NCBI GenBank assembly: GCA_958496175.1
Contig: OY292279.1
Span: forward strand, 18,538,001 to 18,602,000
Length of the DNA stretch: 64,000 nucleotides
Direction: 5' to 3'
Source: Sisyra terminalis
Taxonomy: Eukaryota; Arthropoda; Insecta; Neuroptera; Sisyridae
Both the position numbers and the translations under genes were made by a program. Shown in pieces: positions 35,818-47,528 of this stretch (position 1 is the first letter of the stretch; every line of letters begins with the position of its first letter). The notes beneath the pieces were generated by a model. The model saw nothing but the letters and a program-made list of their open reading frames with translations. It was not told where the DNA came from and made no database searches.

Positions 35818-36710
35818 CAGTGGTTCTTAACCTGGATTCAATCGAACCGTAGGCGTTCGGTGAGTCTGTTTCACAGGACCGGCGGAAGTCAAAATACACC
35901 CTCCACTCATATAACCAAGGGCAGATTAAGATCTAGGCAACCTAGGCATGTGATTTTAATTTCTCAAGTTGATTTTTATTTTTATTTAACAGAAAAACAT
36001 GATATTCATAATAATTGCTGCAACCCATTCAAATTATGTCGAATCGTTGATTGATAAAAACGACAAGTGTGATCAAGGGCGGATTAAAGGAGAGGCACGG
36101 AGGCACGTGCTCCCCCCCCAGGTTATTTTTGTGTACTGCGGAGATTCCATAACAATACATACTTAGAAGCAAATCAAATTATTAAAGTTGAGAAAATATA
36201 TGAGTAAAATAACAGAAAGAACATTAGTGAAACTCTAGTCTATTTCTGGCTGGAATAGCGAGTTTTTTTTCGTGATCCCTTTCACGCACTTGGAAATGAA
36301 ATATTATATTGTGTTCCCCAGAAAAAAATCCTGAATCCGCCGTTGAGTGTGGTAGGCCCGGAATTACAATGTTGCCTAGGCCCCCCTTTAGCCTAAGTCC
36401 ACCACTGCATATGACCTATGTATAAATATATAACTATTTTTGTTGTTGTTATTTACCATCACTTAATAACTATCGAGGTTTTCAGCGACTTTAGGGTTAA
36501 TAAAAATCCGTCAATCGAGTAATATTGAAAGTTTTCGAACTCAACACCTACCAATTTTGAAGCGGCAACCTTAGCCACTCGGCCACCAGTTATACCTATG
36601 TTTTGAATATGCAAAAAATCCTACTTTATTTTTCCAATCAAGGAAGGTTCAGTGAATAAGCATATGAAACTAGTGGAGATGGGTACTTTCAACAAGATTA
36701 AGAACCACTA
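35818..36710. mobile_element. hAT element with nested insertions
   Basis: The ends CAGTGGTTCTTAACCTGG and TTAAGAACCACTA form hAT-type inverted repeats. The 8-mers TTCTAGGA and TTTTAGAA flanking it match at six of eight positions, a decayed duplication. Inside, a GGGCAGATTAAGATCTAGGC ... GCCTAAGTCCACCACTG element (about 35920-36410) encloses another with GGGCGGATTAAAGG ... TGAATCCGCCG (about 36075-36345). A minus-strand SINE occupies about 36430-36597. Confidence 0.6.
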
Positions 36711-36775
36711 TTTTAGAATTCATAGAATTTTTTTAATAATTCATAGAAAAAAGTTAAAAAACTTTAATATTTTGG

Positions 36776-37010
36776 CTCATGTCTCTTTAGTGACGTAATA
36801 ATCAGGCAACGTTGCATTTTCTACTTTGTTTTTAATTTAAAAAGCGATTTTTTGTTTATGTAATTCATTTTCCATATTGTATAATTTTGTCTTTTGTCGC
36901 TAAATTTTCATTATGGTCATATGGTTTCATTATTTCTTCGGAAGTTATATTACAAACAAAGGAGAAAATGCAACGTTACTAGATATTGACGTCGCTAAAA
37001 GGGGTATGAA
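36776..37010. mobile_element. hAT-type MITE, divergent copy
   Basis: It starts GGCTCATGTCTCTTTAGTG, has the inverted GCAACGTTGCATTTTCTACTTTG arm, and ends near GACGTCGCTAAAAGG. It is a divergent relative of the 225-bp family. Confidence 0.5.
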
Positions 37011-37111
37011 GTAAAATATATTTTTTTTTATGTAAATATACAATTTCTCTCGAAAAATAAATATTGCTCGTAGTTCAACTGATATCCTAGATCAGTGATT
37101 CTTGTAAAATG

Positions 37112-37172
37112 GTCAACGGGTAATATGGTCCCCGCGGGTAATATGGCGTCCGCGGGCAACATGGTGCCTCCG
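37112..37172. repeat. Short GC-rich tandem repeat
   Basis: Three to four imperfect units of about 18 bp, each close to GGGTAATATGGTCCCCGC, stand out from AT-rich flanks. No gene overlaps it. Confidence 0.55.
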
Positions 37173-37243
37173 GGGGCTGCTGAATAGTTCTTAATACTAT
37201 AATTAGTCTTAATAATATAGTTGGAATGGATTGCTAAAAATGA

Positions 37244-37441
37244 ACTTGAGGACTCAAGTCTCTTTTAGATCCATCAAATCTAGCGACGTTCCATTTTCTA
37301 AAAACAATAAAAAAAAACTCTTGCACAAAAGAGAAAATTATACTTTATTAGTATTGAGTTAAAAAAATCCCGATTATAATGAAAAACAAAGTAGAAAATG
37401 CAACGTTGCTAGATTTGACTATTCTAAAAAGGACTTGAGCC
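37244..37441. mobile_element. hAT-type MITE, further copy
   Basis: It starts GGACTCAAGTCTCTTTTAG and ends AAAAAGGACTTGAGCC, with GCAACGTTGCTAGATTTGAC in the right arm. It belongs to the same family as 29437-29660 and is most like the copy at 58296-58516. Confidence 0.6.
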
Positions 37442-38212
37442 AACTTGAACAAAGGAGCGACATTGAATCGTTAAATTATTAAATGTAATAGGATAAGGAA
37501 TTTATATATTAAATTTTAGTATATAAAAAAAGATTAGTTTTTCTACCATGTAAAGCTACTGATTTTTTTATTTATTAAATTAACAAAATCGATGATTGGT
37601 TAGCCAATTCTTTGGCTGTTGAATAAATATAATTGAATACGGGACTATAGTATTTTTGTAAACAATTATATTAAATCTTTGAAAAATAAAGCGAATGAAA
37701 AGTAAATTTTAATGATTTTGATCCCAAATTGACCAATTTGAAGGGTTGCGCTTTCCTTAAAAAGACGATACCACGGGTATCAACTTATACAGGAAAATTG
37801 TTTTTATAGATAAGTATCTCATTTATTTATCGCTATAAATCAAATTTTTGGCACTGTTTAGCTCTTAGTACCTACGATTATATAGTACAAAATTTTACAT
37901 ATTTTTTTAATGATAAATTCATTATAATTATATTTGTTGATATTTGCTTAGTAGTTTTAGGTAAAGAACACATTTCAGCCATTCTATCAGTTGATCAGAG
38001 AATTCATCAAATTATAAAGGCAGTTTATTGTTAAATAAAATATTGATCAAGAGGAGGTATCTGCATTATGGCACAAAAGTAAAATTGAATACTTTGAAAC
38101 AAGAAAATTTGAAGTTAAATACGAATTTGACTTTTTTTTGAAAGAAAATTTATATTGATTTTCTACTTAAGTAATTGAAGTGAATTTTAGAAAAGCGGTA
38201 ATGCAGAAACTC

Positions 38213-41200
38213 TCAGACTATATTTGCTCCGCTTTCATATTTCATTGTCTTAACAACAATATATTTATTAGTTTCATTCTCATGTTGTTCACCATCAAAG
38301 CCTCGTTTCAAATAATCGTATCTTTGCTTCTCAGGAAACGAAAAAGATAGTGGTCGCGGAAAGCTTTCGGGAATTGCAACCGAAATGCATACAAACAAAA
38401 TTGCGGCAATGTTAAACGGTAGATTGTAAATTTTTAACGCTTCACAGTGGCTGTATAAAATATTCAAAGCGTGTTGCAATAGCGTTGCAAAAATGATGCA
38501 AAAAATTGTTGCGAAAAATGTTTGTCCAGTGAAGACGAGCACGAGACCGCCGACCACAGCACCCGTCAACAAACCGTTGTAGCCCCAAACGCCCGAGTAG
38601 ACGCTTTCGACCGGCGCCCCAACCAACAGCAAACCACTCAAAGTTCCAATAAAAGCTCCCAGTACGGCACAACCGCCCATTAACGGCGAATATATTACAA
38701 TGGCCAAGTAGATGAAACAAGCCAACGCGGTGTGTTCCAGTGCAAAGAGTTGAGAACTTGAATGAATCACTCCATTAAACATCTAAACCAAAAAGAAAAA
38801 AATATTATTTTTTTTTAGCATAAAACTAAATTTAAATCGTTTAAAAGTCAGATCAATGGATAATGATATGCCAAACAATCAGTAGCGTAGCGTCGGTGAT
38901 ATAGCGGGGGCCATGACCCCAGGCATATCGACATTGATAATTCCATAAAAGATGCTTTAAGGGTGGATCACCGCCAGAAAAAAAAATCGATTTTTTTTTC
39001 CATAAATGTCTTCTTATAACATTCAAGAATAACGTATTAAAAGGATTGGAATAGCTGACAAATGTATTTTCACTGATAAAAATTGAATAAATTGATAATA
39101 ACATAAAAAAATATCTTAAAAAAACTTTAAATGCATTTTTCTCGAAATCAACTTTTTAAAACTGGGAGACAAAATTTCTCAGAAACTATTCGACAAATTG
39201 ACTTGAAACTGGAGAGTGTTATAGTTCAACACGTCTTCTTGCTACTGAACCTCTGAAATTGGCCAAACCTCCCCCTCTCAAAGTGGGAGAGGGGGAAAGG
39301 TCCAGGTCGTTTTTTTAAACTTTTTTTTCAAAGTCGCGCCATTTTGTGAATTTTCAAAATTTTTCGGATTTTCGAGGTTCAGTACCAAGAATACGCATTA
39401 CCAAAACCTACATTCTTTCGAAAATTATGATCCGACTTCCGGTTTCCGAGAAAATTTGTCTCCCGTTTGCCTCCTCATGTTTGAGGACCCTTTTTCAAAG
39501 CGCTGTAAAAAGGGGTGGTGGCACATATCGGGGCAAATAAAAAAAAATAGCTCAAAACTTGAACTTTTACATGCCGAAGACCGTTTTTTAATATCTCTAA
39601 AAAAATGGCAGCAGTTTTAAAAAAGTCATTTTTTTTACGTTTTGACGGTGATCCACCCTTAACGTAAACACGAAGATTACATGTTTGATAGTCAAAGAAT
39701 TCAAAGGTAATTGATTTTTTAACAATTTTCTTAACTAAAGATGAAAATAGGGGGCGGCCAATTTCCGGTTGTCCCAGGGTGGCGAAATTGCCCGCTAGGT
39801 CACTGCATACAGTTCACAAAATCGATAAAAAAAGATAGTACCGATAGTAAAGATAGAAAAAAGGAACTGAAAAGTAGAAAATATTTGAATTTTTCGGTTA
39901 TAAGAAAATATAATTTAATTGGTACACTGTGTGTCTATTATCAAGTTGTTTGGAATAAATCCTAAATGTTAATATGGTTTTCGATGTTAATTTCATAAAA
40001 ATTCCAAACTGGTTTTTCTGAATTTTACGATTAGTAAAGTTGTGACTTAATTTTCAGAGATTGCATTTAACAATAAATATTTGGCTCAAGTGTACTTTAG
40101 CACACCCACAATCTGGCAATGTTCCATTTTCGACTTTGTTTTTAATTTAATTCGCGATATTTTTGTTAATTCAATTCTAATATGGTATAATTCTCTCTTT
40201 TGTGGCTAAATTTTCATTATGGACCGATTTAATCGCGAATTAAATTAAAAACAAAGTCGAAAATGCAACGTTGTCAAATTGTGGGTGTGCTAAAGTACAC
40301 ATGAGCCAAATAATTTTATTAGACTTCCGAAAAAAAAATGGACAACCATGGTAAAATAATCCAACACATTTGTCAATCTATCATATTTTTCATATGTCGG
40401 ATTGAGCTTTCCAGGAAACTAAAAAAATCCAGTGCCCTAGTGGGAATTTTCGCCGCCCGGAGTCGACCGGAAATTAGCCGTTTCCTATTTTCTATTCCTC
40501 GTGGTTTTCTCAAAGCAAAATCTCGTAAGGAATTATAAATTTATGTCTATAGTTTACTTTTGTAAATTATATTACAATAATAAGACCACAATATACTATA
40601 TATATTGTATAAATAGAATTGTCAATGTCAATATGCCGCCCTATTTTTATGTGCCGCCGAGACCATGACCTCCTCTGCGCACTCTATGCTGCATCCTTCA
40701 ATCTTTAACTGATTACAGCCCCAATCGTGAATGCAAAGCATTTTTATAAAAATATATATTTTCAAAAGTAGTATTCTGTCAAAAGTGCCATAATATAAGC
40801 GCCTGACGCAAGCGCTACCGGCAATTGTCCTTCCCGACAAAAGCGCTCGAGAAAATAAACAGTTAAATACTTGTATTTATCTATGATTAAATACATTTAA
40901 CATTTATTATTATCTGATTTATATATTACTTTGTCAACATTTGTTATTATCTTCTGCATTTATTTTTGTAACATTAGATAAGAGTACATTTATTAAATTT
41001 TGAACTATACGCTTTATTATTGTATGATGATTTACTTTATTGGTTTCATTAACATGAGTTTTGCCAAATAAAATATTTTTTTGAGATACAATTTTAACGA
41101 GCAAAATACCCTCCCCGCTTAAACAAGCAATTAAAGCCGTTTTAAATGCTCAAAAAACCCATTAGAAGTAGTTTAAAGTTATTACAGGCATTTTAAATTT

Positions 41201-44200
41201 AATGATTTCAAAATTCCTCCAAATGCCTTTTCCTTAACAGGGCTAAAGTCGTATTTTTGATTTTTATAATATTTTACGGATAAGCTAAGAGTTTATGTAT
41301 ACGTACATAGGTATATATGAAATACATAATTTTAATAATATTACTTAAAACAGTATATATCTATGTAAATCATCTATTCTGCTGATAAAAAGAAAATATA
41401 ATTAAAAAAAATATTTGTAATTATATCCTTAAACAGGCCATTCACGCTCCGACTTGCAGTCTAACTTGTGGTCCGACTTTCGAAGTTGGATTTAAAGTCG
41501 GACCGTGAATGGTGTTGTTGGAAGTTGGATGTCTAGTCAGACTAGTCGGATCATTTAGGCGATCCAACTAGAAGATGCAACTAATAGTCCGACTAGCAGT
41601 ACTGCAAGTCGGAGCATGAGTGACCTGTTTTAACCATAACACAAAATTTTATTATCTGGAGCGCTTTTGTCGGGAAGCGCAATTGTTGGGAACGCTAATG
41701 TCGGTGCACTTATATCAAAGTACCTCCAAAAGCATTCTATTAAAAATAAATCACGATTAAATCAACCAGAAAATTTGGAATAACATAGTTTAGAATTTTC
41801 TTAAAACTAATATCGAGTGACGTACCAAAATGTGGAGCTTATCCCTGCTAAAAAAAGGCAATTAAAGGCATTCTGAAATCATTACAATTAAAATACTTTT
41901 AAGAAATTTAAACGATTTCGAATGGCTTATAATGGGTTTTTTGAACATTTAAAATGCTTTTTTTAACAGGGACTTCAATTAACCCGATAATAGTCACAAA
42001 ATGTATCAAATATTTTTTAAGCAACAGGAAATTGGGGATAACGTTTTTTATAATTAAGGATGTCCGTCAAAAAAAAATAACACAAACTATTTCGTATGTT
42101 TGATAGTTTGGCACCGACTTCAAATTAGTTATTTACATTAATTTGGTAGCTTGGATATTCAATTTAAAAATATTTAATTTTTTTGTGGATTTTGAGTTCC
42201 TTGTTTCGTCGATTCTGTGTTTTTTCTTAAAGCAATTTTTCTTGATGTTTTGTGAATCACATTATTAGATAAGTTTCGGTGCTATAAAATATTCCTCAAA
42301 TGTAAATATAAAACAATTTATTTGCTATATAATATTCATATTATCATAAAGATTATCCCATCACTCATGTCAATGGTCATAACTATGTAACTTTAATATC
42401 AAATAACTTTTGTGTCCTAGTTTTCATCCTTTGTAATATTTACATGTGATATTGGTACGATTTCATATTACATTGATATATTATATTTAGCGGTAAAATT
42501 TTATCATCTTTTTTTCGATTGAAAATTTCATTCTAAATGTGATAAATTTTTTAGTAATATGTTCCGTTCGGTACCACACAATATTTTCAATTTCATAAAT
42601 AATAAAAATATCAATTCAATCTCCGTTGAGATATCAATTTTCAGGATTGGGATAATCTAGTTGCAATCCTCATTCGCTAGTCAACAAAAAAAGTATATAT
42701 CTACGCTTCAATTTCAATAAATGGTTAGAGTGGAAATATTGCAATTTTATCCAGTCAATGATTTGAAAAATAAAAAACGAGTAAAAAATGAGGAATAATT
42801 TTCTTAAAGTTGCGATTGAGATTAATTACTCTTTATGCAAATATGGCTTCCGGATGGATTGGCGGTGCGGTTAGTTGCTTGTATGTTTCTTATGAATGCT
42901 TCAAATATCGTTTGCATGGCTGTTGCTTTGAATTCGTTAAACTTGCAGAGCTTTTTATGCGAAAGTTTCTCTTGAGAAAATGAGATGCAGGAATTTCTTT
43001 GTTTTCCAGCTTAATCTTGTAGCCGAGTTAGTAAACGAAACTGAAACCGTCCAATTATCTAAATTTTTTTCTTCGTTTTGTAGAGTGAATTTGTCGTCGA
43101 CAAAATCTAGAGTAACATGAGTGGTTTGTCCGACAATACCACTCGTAATGAGCACCAGAGAATAACAAAGGAGCTAGTGTGTCGTAAGGATTATGTTTGA
43201 AAATTCCAAGTTATACTTTTTTCATTTCGATTTTCCTTGTCGTAAAGAAAGAAAGTTTGCAAGATTTACGTTACTCACTTGATTCCAGTCGACTTTTCCT
43301 TTGTTGAATTTAATTGTGTTATTTAACTGCGCTATAGTTGGAACGTTGTCAATTGTATTCGGTGGCGTGGAAGTGGCGGCGGTCGTAACGGCGGTTACAG
43401 TGCTATCGATATATAACGGAGCACTTGTTGCTGGGCTAACCTGGGACGTTTCATTCTCAAGGGATGTACCGTCGTAGTTGCTCTGGAACACATTTCCAAT
43501 CATTTCAACGCTATTACCACATAAGAAGCGATTTTTCCGTCTAACTATTCAGAAAAATCGTTTCCTTCACAATTCAATCTTTGGGATTTCACAAAGGAAT
43601 TGTCGCAATAAAATCAATATGGAAAATGTATCACACACCATGTTTTCAGGAACGATGTACCAAATCACTGGATTGTCATTCTTCATCACAACTGGCATCC
43701 TTTCAATTATTAAATCGTTTGGTTTCACATACGGAACACTTAGAATAATCAAATATTGAACGATGATAAACGGAAGCGTCAAACAAGGAGCCTTACAACT
43801 GGCAAATAAGCCATTTAATGCCGATGTTAAATATACACTAAAAATAAAGTTTTTCAATGAAAGAATTATCAATTTAAACAATTCACTAATTATAAATAAC
43901 TTCAAAACTTTATAAACCACCGATGTTGTCATCTTAAAACTTTGAAGTAATAAAAGTATAAATAATAGTAATGCCAGAAAAAAATGTATCCTCCTTTCTA
44001 CAGAAAATGTTATCTACGTTTTTTTTTTGTTGATGATTTTGGACAATTTTACATGTAATCTTTCCATAGCAAGAAAAAATATTTTTGTAATGTCCGACAT
44101 ATATTTGGTACCTAGGCATGGGTTTGGTTAGTCAAAGCAAGCAGGAGGTACAGCGAATATTTCGTATATTTATCGTAACTGTGTCTTACACTCCATAAAT

Positions 44201-47200
44201 TCTTTTAAATCGAAACTATTGATTTCCATCTTAATTTATCAGTAATTAAACGATCATAATTCATAGAAAAATAGTTTTCGTTTTCAGTACTTTAAACCAT
44301 TAGTAAATGTAAGGATCAATTATCAACATGAATATGAGAAATTCAAATGATAGTCAATTAATTGAATAATATAATTGTTAAGAAATATTAGAAGTAGAAT
44401 CTTTCAAATTGAAACAATATAGTTTTCGTTTAGCAATAGCTTAACTTATATAAGTTTAAGAAAGGTGATTTATATAGTACTAAAAAGTAAGAATATAAAA
44501 TATTCACCAATGTTTCGGAAACAGATATTTCTAAATGTAAATCATCGAAATTATTTAAGGGGGGAAGCTGGTCTAGAATTTTGAAGAAACCGATTTTTTT
44601 TTGTCTTAAAAGGTACTTTAGGGGCTTAAAAATAACATACCAAAGAATGGATGCCGGCAAAAATGTCTAAATGCCCAAACTTTCGCAGATTAAAGGTATA
44701 TACGCATTTAATATGATTTTATAGTACTTAAAACTTTAAACGCGTTTTTCTCGAAATCACTTTTTTTGAACTGGCCGAAGACATAACTCGAGCAAATATT
44801 CACCGATCTATACGAAATTTTGACAGTACATTCGAAATACCTCTCCCCGAAAACGAACGTAGGATTTTTTTTTATATTGCATAGTTTTTTTTTAATCAAC
44901 AATTTTGTTGTTTTTTTATAATGAAAATTTTAATGTTTTGTTCAAACGTGCACCATTTTGCGAAAAAACAAAATATCGAAAAAATCCTACGTACGTCTCT
45001 TGCTGTTGTTATATAGAAACTAAAAATTTTCAGGATTTTGTTCCAGGACCAAAATTAAGGAGTTTACATCTTCGGCCATGGACCCGTCTAAAAAATGAGG
45101 CGCCTCCGAAGAAATGCTGGACAGCCACCATTTTGAATTTAATTGACACGAAAAAAAATGTATTTGTATATTAAAACCAAAATTATAAAACCTTTTTCAC
45201 AGATTTTCGATTGATCTTTTTATTGAGTCACAAAAAAATCAAAAATTATGCCCCATTATTCACGCTCTAGATCAGCTTCCCCTCTTAACGTTGTTATCCC
45301 TATAAGAAGTAGGCATTTAAAACCATTCCAAAAGTTCAAAAAACCCATTGGAGCCGATTAAAGTTATTAAAGGCATTTTAAATGTAATGATTTCAAATAC
45401 CTTTTTTTAACAAGGATCTTTACGTTGCAAATCGTTAAACGCTTCTGGAGTCAATTTGGTTAATTTTCTTTAAACTCAAATATATAGCATAATTAATAGT
45501 CAGCCAAAGATTTTCCTTCCGCCAAAAAATTATCTTCGGCTCCGACCAAAAGTCAAGTGAAGGTGTACATTAGCCATCAAAAACTCATGAACTTGTACGA
45601 AGGTGTTACTGTTACCATTATCCCTACTTATTTTCCTATTACTTTCTAGATCAGGGATGGCCAATTCAAATGATATTGTGGACCACTTTGGAAATGCATC
45701 ATAGATCTGTAGGCCACACAGAAAAATTGTATATTTTCATATTAATTTTAGATACACTGGCGACATTTTAAATAGGTATATTGGTTTTCGCCACTTGGGT
45801 CATTATTAAATAAAAATATTTTGTAAAAGTGTGATGAATCTCCCGAGCCGGAAAATGGTCAATCCGGACCTCATGGACCTCCGAACCATCCTGCGGTCCG
45901 CGAGTTGGCCAACCCTGTTCTAGATTGAAAATTTGAAGAATTTTTGCACGTAATACCCTAAGAATTAACTGGGTTGAAGTGATTTTATGTAGTCTCCTAA
46001 GTCATGAGTGTTTAGTATTTCCATATTTTCAAAGTTAGTTAAATTTATTTTATTTATTTAGAATATTTTTACTGAAATTTAGTAAAATTAATTGGATTCA
46101 GTTGAAATGTAACCTTTGGTCTCCAATATCATATACATCATATAACTCATATAATAAAATGAGGCATAAGATGTTTGCGAGTAAAATGGGTTGCCTATAC
46201 ACAAGCATTGCAAATATATTGTAGAATAGTGTAAAAGTGGATAACAATTTGGGGTTTCCAAAATATTTTTCTTTCTACTGTGTCCTTAAAATACTGAATA
46301 ATTTATTGAGAAGATCAATATTTTTACAAACAATCGAAATGTTTTTATATCACTTCAGAAGTATTATATGTATTATATATAACACCAAGTAAATCCGGTT
46401 TTCTATACAAAAAGTATATACTGTGAAAAATTTGCACTTTTTTCTTTGTTATTTACCATCGCTTTATAACAGTGTTTCTTAACCTGGGGTGCCCGCATCC
46501 TGGGAGAAGCCCCTTACATTATAATATATGACATTTTTGTAATAAATTTCGCAAAAATGTATTATTCTAAACTAAAAAAAAAAATCACATTTTTCAATGG
46601 GCTGCGGAGACCTTTCAGATTAAAAAAGGTGCGGCTAACTTAAAAGGTTAAGAAATAATGCTCCATAACTACTAAGGCCTTTAGGGACTCTAGGGTTAAT
46701 AAAAATCCAGAATCGAGAAATATCAAAAATTTACTCGATATGAGGATTGAACCCATAACCTGCTAGTTCTGGAGCGGTCACCTCGACCACTCCATCGCCA
46801 GTAGGAATTTTACCCTTTTCTTGTAGTCCTAATTGAACAATATGAAATTTTAATTAAATAAAATTTTAAAGATTAAAGTTTTTATTATAAGTAATAAGTT
46901 TTAATAGTTACCTAATCATTATTCCCAAAACAAAAACTATCCATAAAGAGCCATTGCTGACTTGAAATAAAGTTGGATATGCTACCTCGGTGTAAACCCC
47001 AATTAGAACCGGATTATACACAGTTAATCCGGCATAATTATCCGCAGCTCTATGACCCGTTATCTGCATTAAAATTTATATTTTTGTACTTTAAATTGAA
47101 CAATGCTGATTTTGATTTACCACAGCCCAGATGAGACCAATTGTGCCGGCGATTAAAGCCGAGAGGGCTCGATTTGGGGCAGCTATGGCCAAACATACTA

Positions 47201-47528
47201 TCAATATCAAACCAGAAATTGGATTATTTGATAGAACAACCTAAAAAAAAATAAATCAATGTTTAAAAACAAATGGAAATTTTGTAGTTTATACTTGACC
47301 AAAGCCTCGAAGTAAGGCGTCGATATATTTCAATAATATCCACAGAGAAAAATTGCTTTTTGATTGCAAGAATTTTGTCAGTGCAACAAAATCTCCAACA
47401 AAAAGTTGCCATCGTTGTTCACTCTATAAATAATAAGATATTATTAAAAAGAAGAAAAAAATAACAAATAATTTAAATACTTCATCGTCGTTTTCGTTTG
47501 TTCGGACATTTTCTGAAGTTTGTGGCAT
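38213..47528 (-). CDS. Urea transporter, SLC14 family (seven coding exons)
   Basis: Urea transporters are membrane channels that pass urea down its gradient. Exons: 47481-47528, 47295-47423, 47121-47240, 46912-47063, 43639-43837, 43279-43482 and 38213-38782, giving 473 residues with matching phases throughout. Family motifs are clear: LSNNPISGLILIV and RALSALIAGTIGL (first half), the YLTSALNGLF...LTLPF pair at about 150-175, and the second-half PVESVYSGVWGYNGLLTG and LPFNIAAILFV in the last exon. A Ser/Thr-rich stretch with NET and NNT sequons (exon 6, about 217-284) lengthens the loop before the last-exon half; vertebrate UT-B is shorter (about 390). The ATG at 47528 follows an in-frame TAA and a possible untranslated-exon acceptor. 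The exon 5 to 6 junction (GTGTGT donor, TTCCAG acceptor) is the least sure. AATAAA lies at 38029-38024 (minus). Confidence 0.85.
38957..39662. mobile_element. piggyBac-like nonautonomous element, 706 bp
   Basis: TTAA (38957-38960) is followed by GGGTGGATCACCGCC. At the other end GACGGTGATCCACCC runs into TTAA (39659-39662). TTAA duplication and inverted ends suit piggyBac-type transposition. The inside has ATTTTTCTCGAAATCAACTTT, also seen in the related element at 44555-45288, and no transposase. Confidence 0.7.
40083..40307. mobile_element. 225-bp hAT-type MITE, copy 2
   Basis: It starts GGCTCAAGTGTACTTTAGC and ends GCTAAAGTACACATGAGCC. The flanking 8-mers AAATATTT and AAATAATT differ at one base. 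It matches the element at 29437-29660 along its whole length, in the opposite orientation of the central AT-rich part. Confidence 0.8.
40750..41740. mobile_element. About 1 kb element with GCGCTTTTGTCGGG repeats at the ends, and a nested AGTCGGA MITE
   Basis: The left end (40780-40860) has TTCCCGACAAAAGCGCTC and two related GCGC words. The right end (41660-41740) has GAGCGCTTTTGTCGGGAAG and further GCGC/GTCGG words in inverse order. Within it, 41433-41634 starts CAGGCCATTCACGCTCCGAC and ends GTCGGAGCATGAGTGACCTG and contains at least six AGTCGGA or TCCGACT iterations. Both are noncoding. Confidence 0.55.
42955..43225 (-). CDS. Possible small secreted protein nested in a urea transporter intron
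   Basis: ATGAAAAAA at 43225-43217 is followed by GTATAA. After 43 nt, ACACTAG (acceptor) opens LLCYSLVLITSGIVGQ, so the spliced product starts MKKLLCYSLVLITSGIVGQ, a textbook signal peptide. The mature part has TTHVTLDFVDDKF, an NWT sequon and ends FSRETFA at TAA 42957-42955; total 75 residues. No family is recognised. Weak points are the very short intron and the poor pyrimidine tract. A neighbouring frame continues LCKFNEFKATAMQ past the stop, so a longer or decayed gene is possible. It starts only 54 bp after urea transporter exon 6. Confidence 0.35.
44555..45288. mobile_element. piggyBac-like nonautonomous element, 734 bp
   Basis: TTAA (44555-44558) then GGGGGGAAGCTGGTCTAGA. The other end has TCTAGATCAGCTTCCCCTC then TTAA (45285-45288). 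The interior includes GCGTTTTTCTCGAAATCACTT, paralleling the element at 38957-39662. An 89-codon frame inside (44905-45174) has no transposase feature. Confidence 0.7.
46448..46803 (-). repeat. tRNA-derived SINE interrupted by a hAT MITE
   Basis: On the minus strand, TGGCGATGGAGTGGTCGAGG (box A region) and GGTTATGGGTTCAATCCTC (box B region) head a body ending in AACAAAG at about 46448. A 191-bp element at 46470-46660 (ends CAGTGTTTCTTAACCTGGGG and GGTTAAGAAATAATG) splits the tail. The 8-mers CTTTATAA and CTCCATAA either side of it match at six of eight, a decayed hAT duplication. Confidence 0.65.

Larger units (their letters stand above)
38783..43278. other. Sixth intron of the urea transporter, filled with transposons
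   Basis: From left it holds the TTAA element 38957-39662, a CCGCCCGG-type dispersed fragment (39735-39790), the MITE 40083-40307, an AT-rich dispersed repeat (40540-40640), the GCGCTTTTGTCGGG element (about 40750-41740) with a nested 200-bp MITE (41433-41634), short-MITE copies (41120-41240, 41850-41970), and a possible secreted-peptide gene (42955-43225). The piece 41980-42820 shows nothing recognisable. Confidence 0.55.
43838..46911. other. Fourth intron of the urea transporter
   Basis: Contains the TTAA element 44555-45288, a short-MITE copy (45310-45420), a GGGATGGCCAATTCAAATG repeat (about 45652-45925) whose sister is at 49902-50115, and the SINE at 46448-46803. The segment 43838-44550 shows nothing recognisable. 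Confidence 0.5.

Noticed and set aside
37085..37175. CRISPR-like repeat array
   Set aside because: Units are directly adjacent with no unique spacers and the genome is eukaryotic.
43478..43759. 93-codon plus-strand frame
   Set aside because: It is antisense to urea transporter exons 5 and 6 and has no features of its own.
44905..45174. 89-codon frame inside the TTAA element, considered as a transposase remnant
   Set aside because: No DDD-type motif or family similarity; it is short and within a nonautonomous element.
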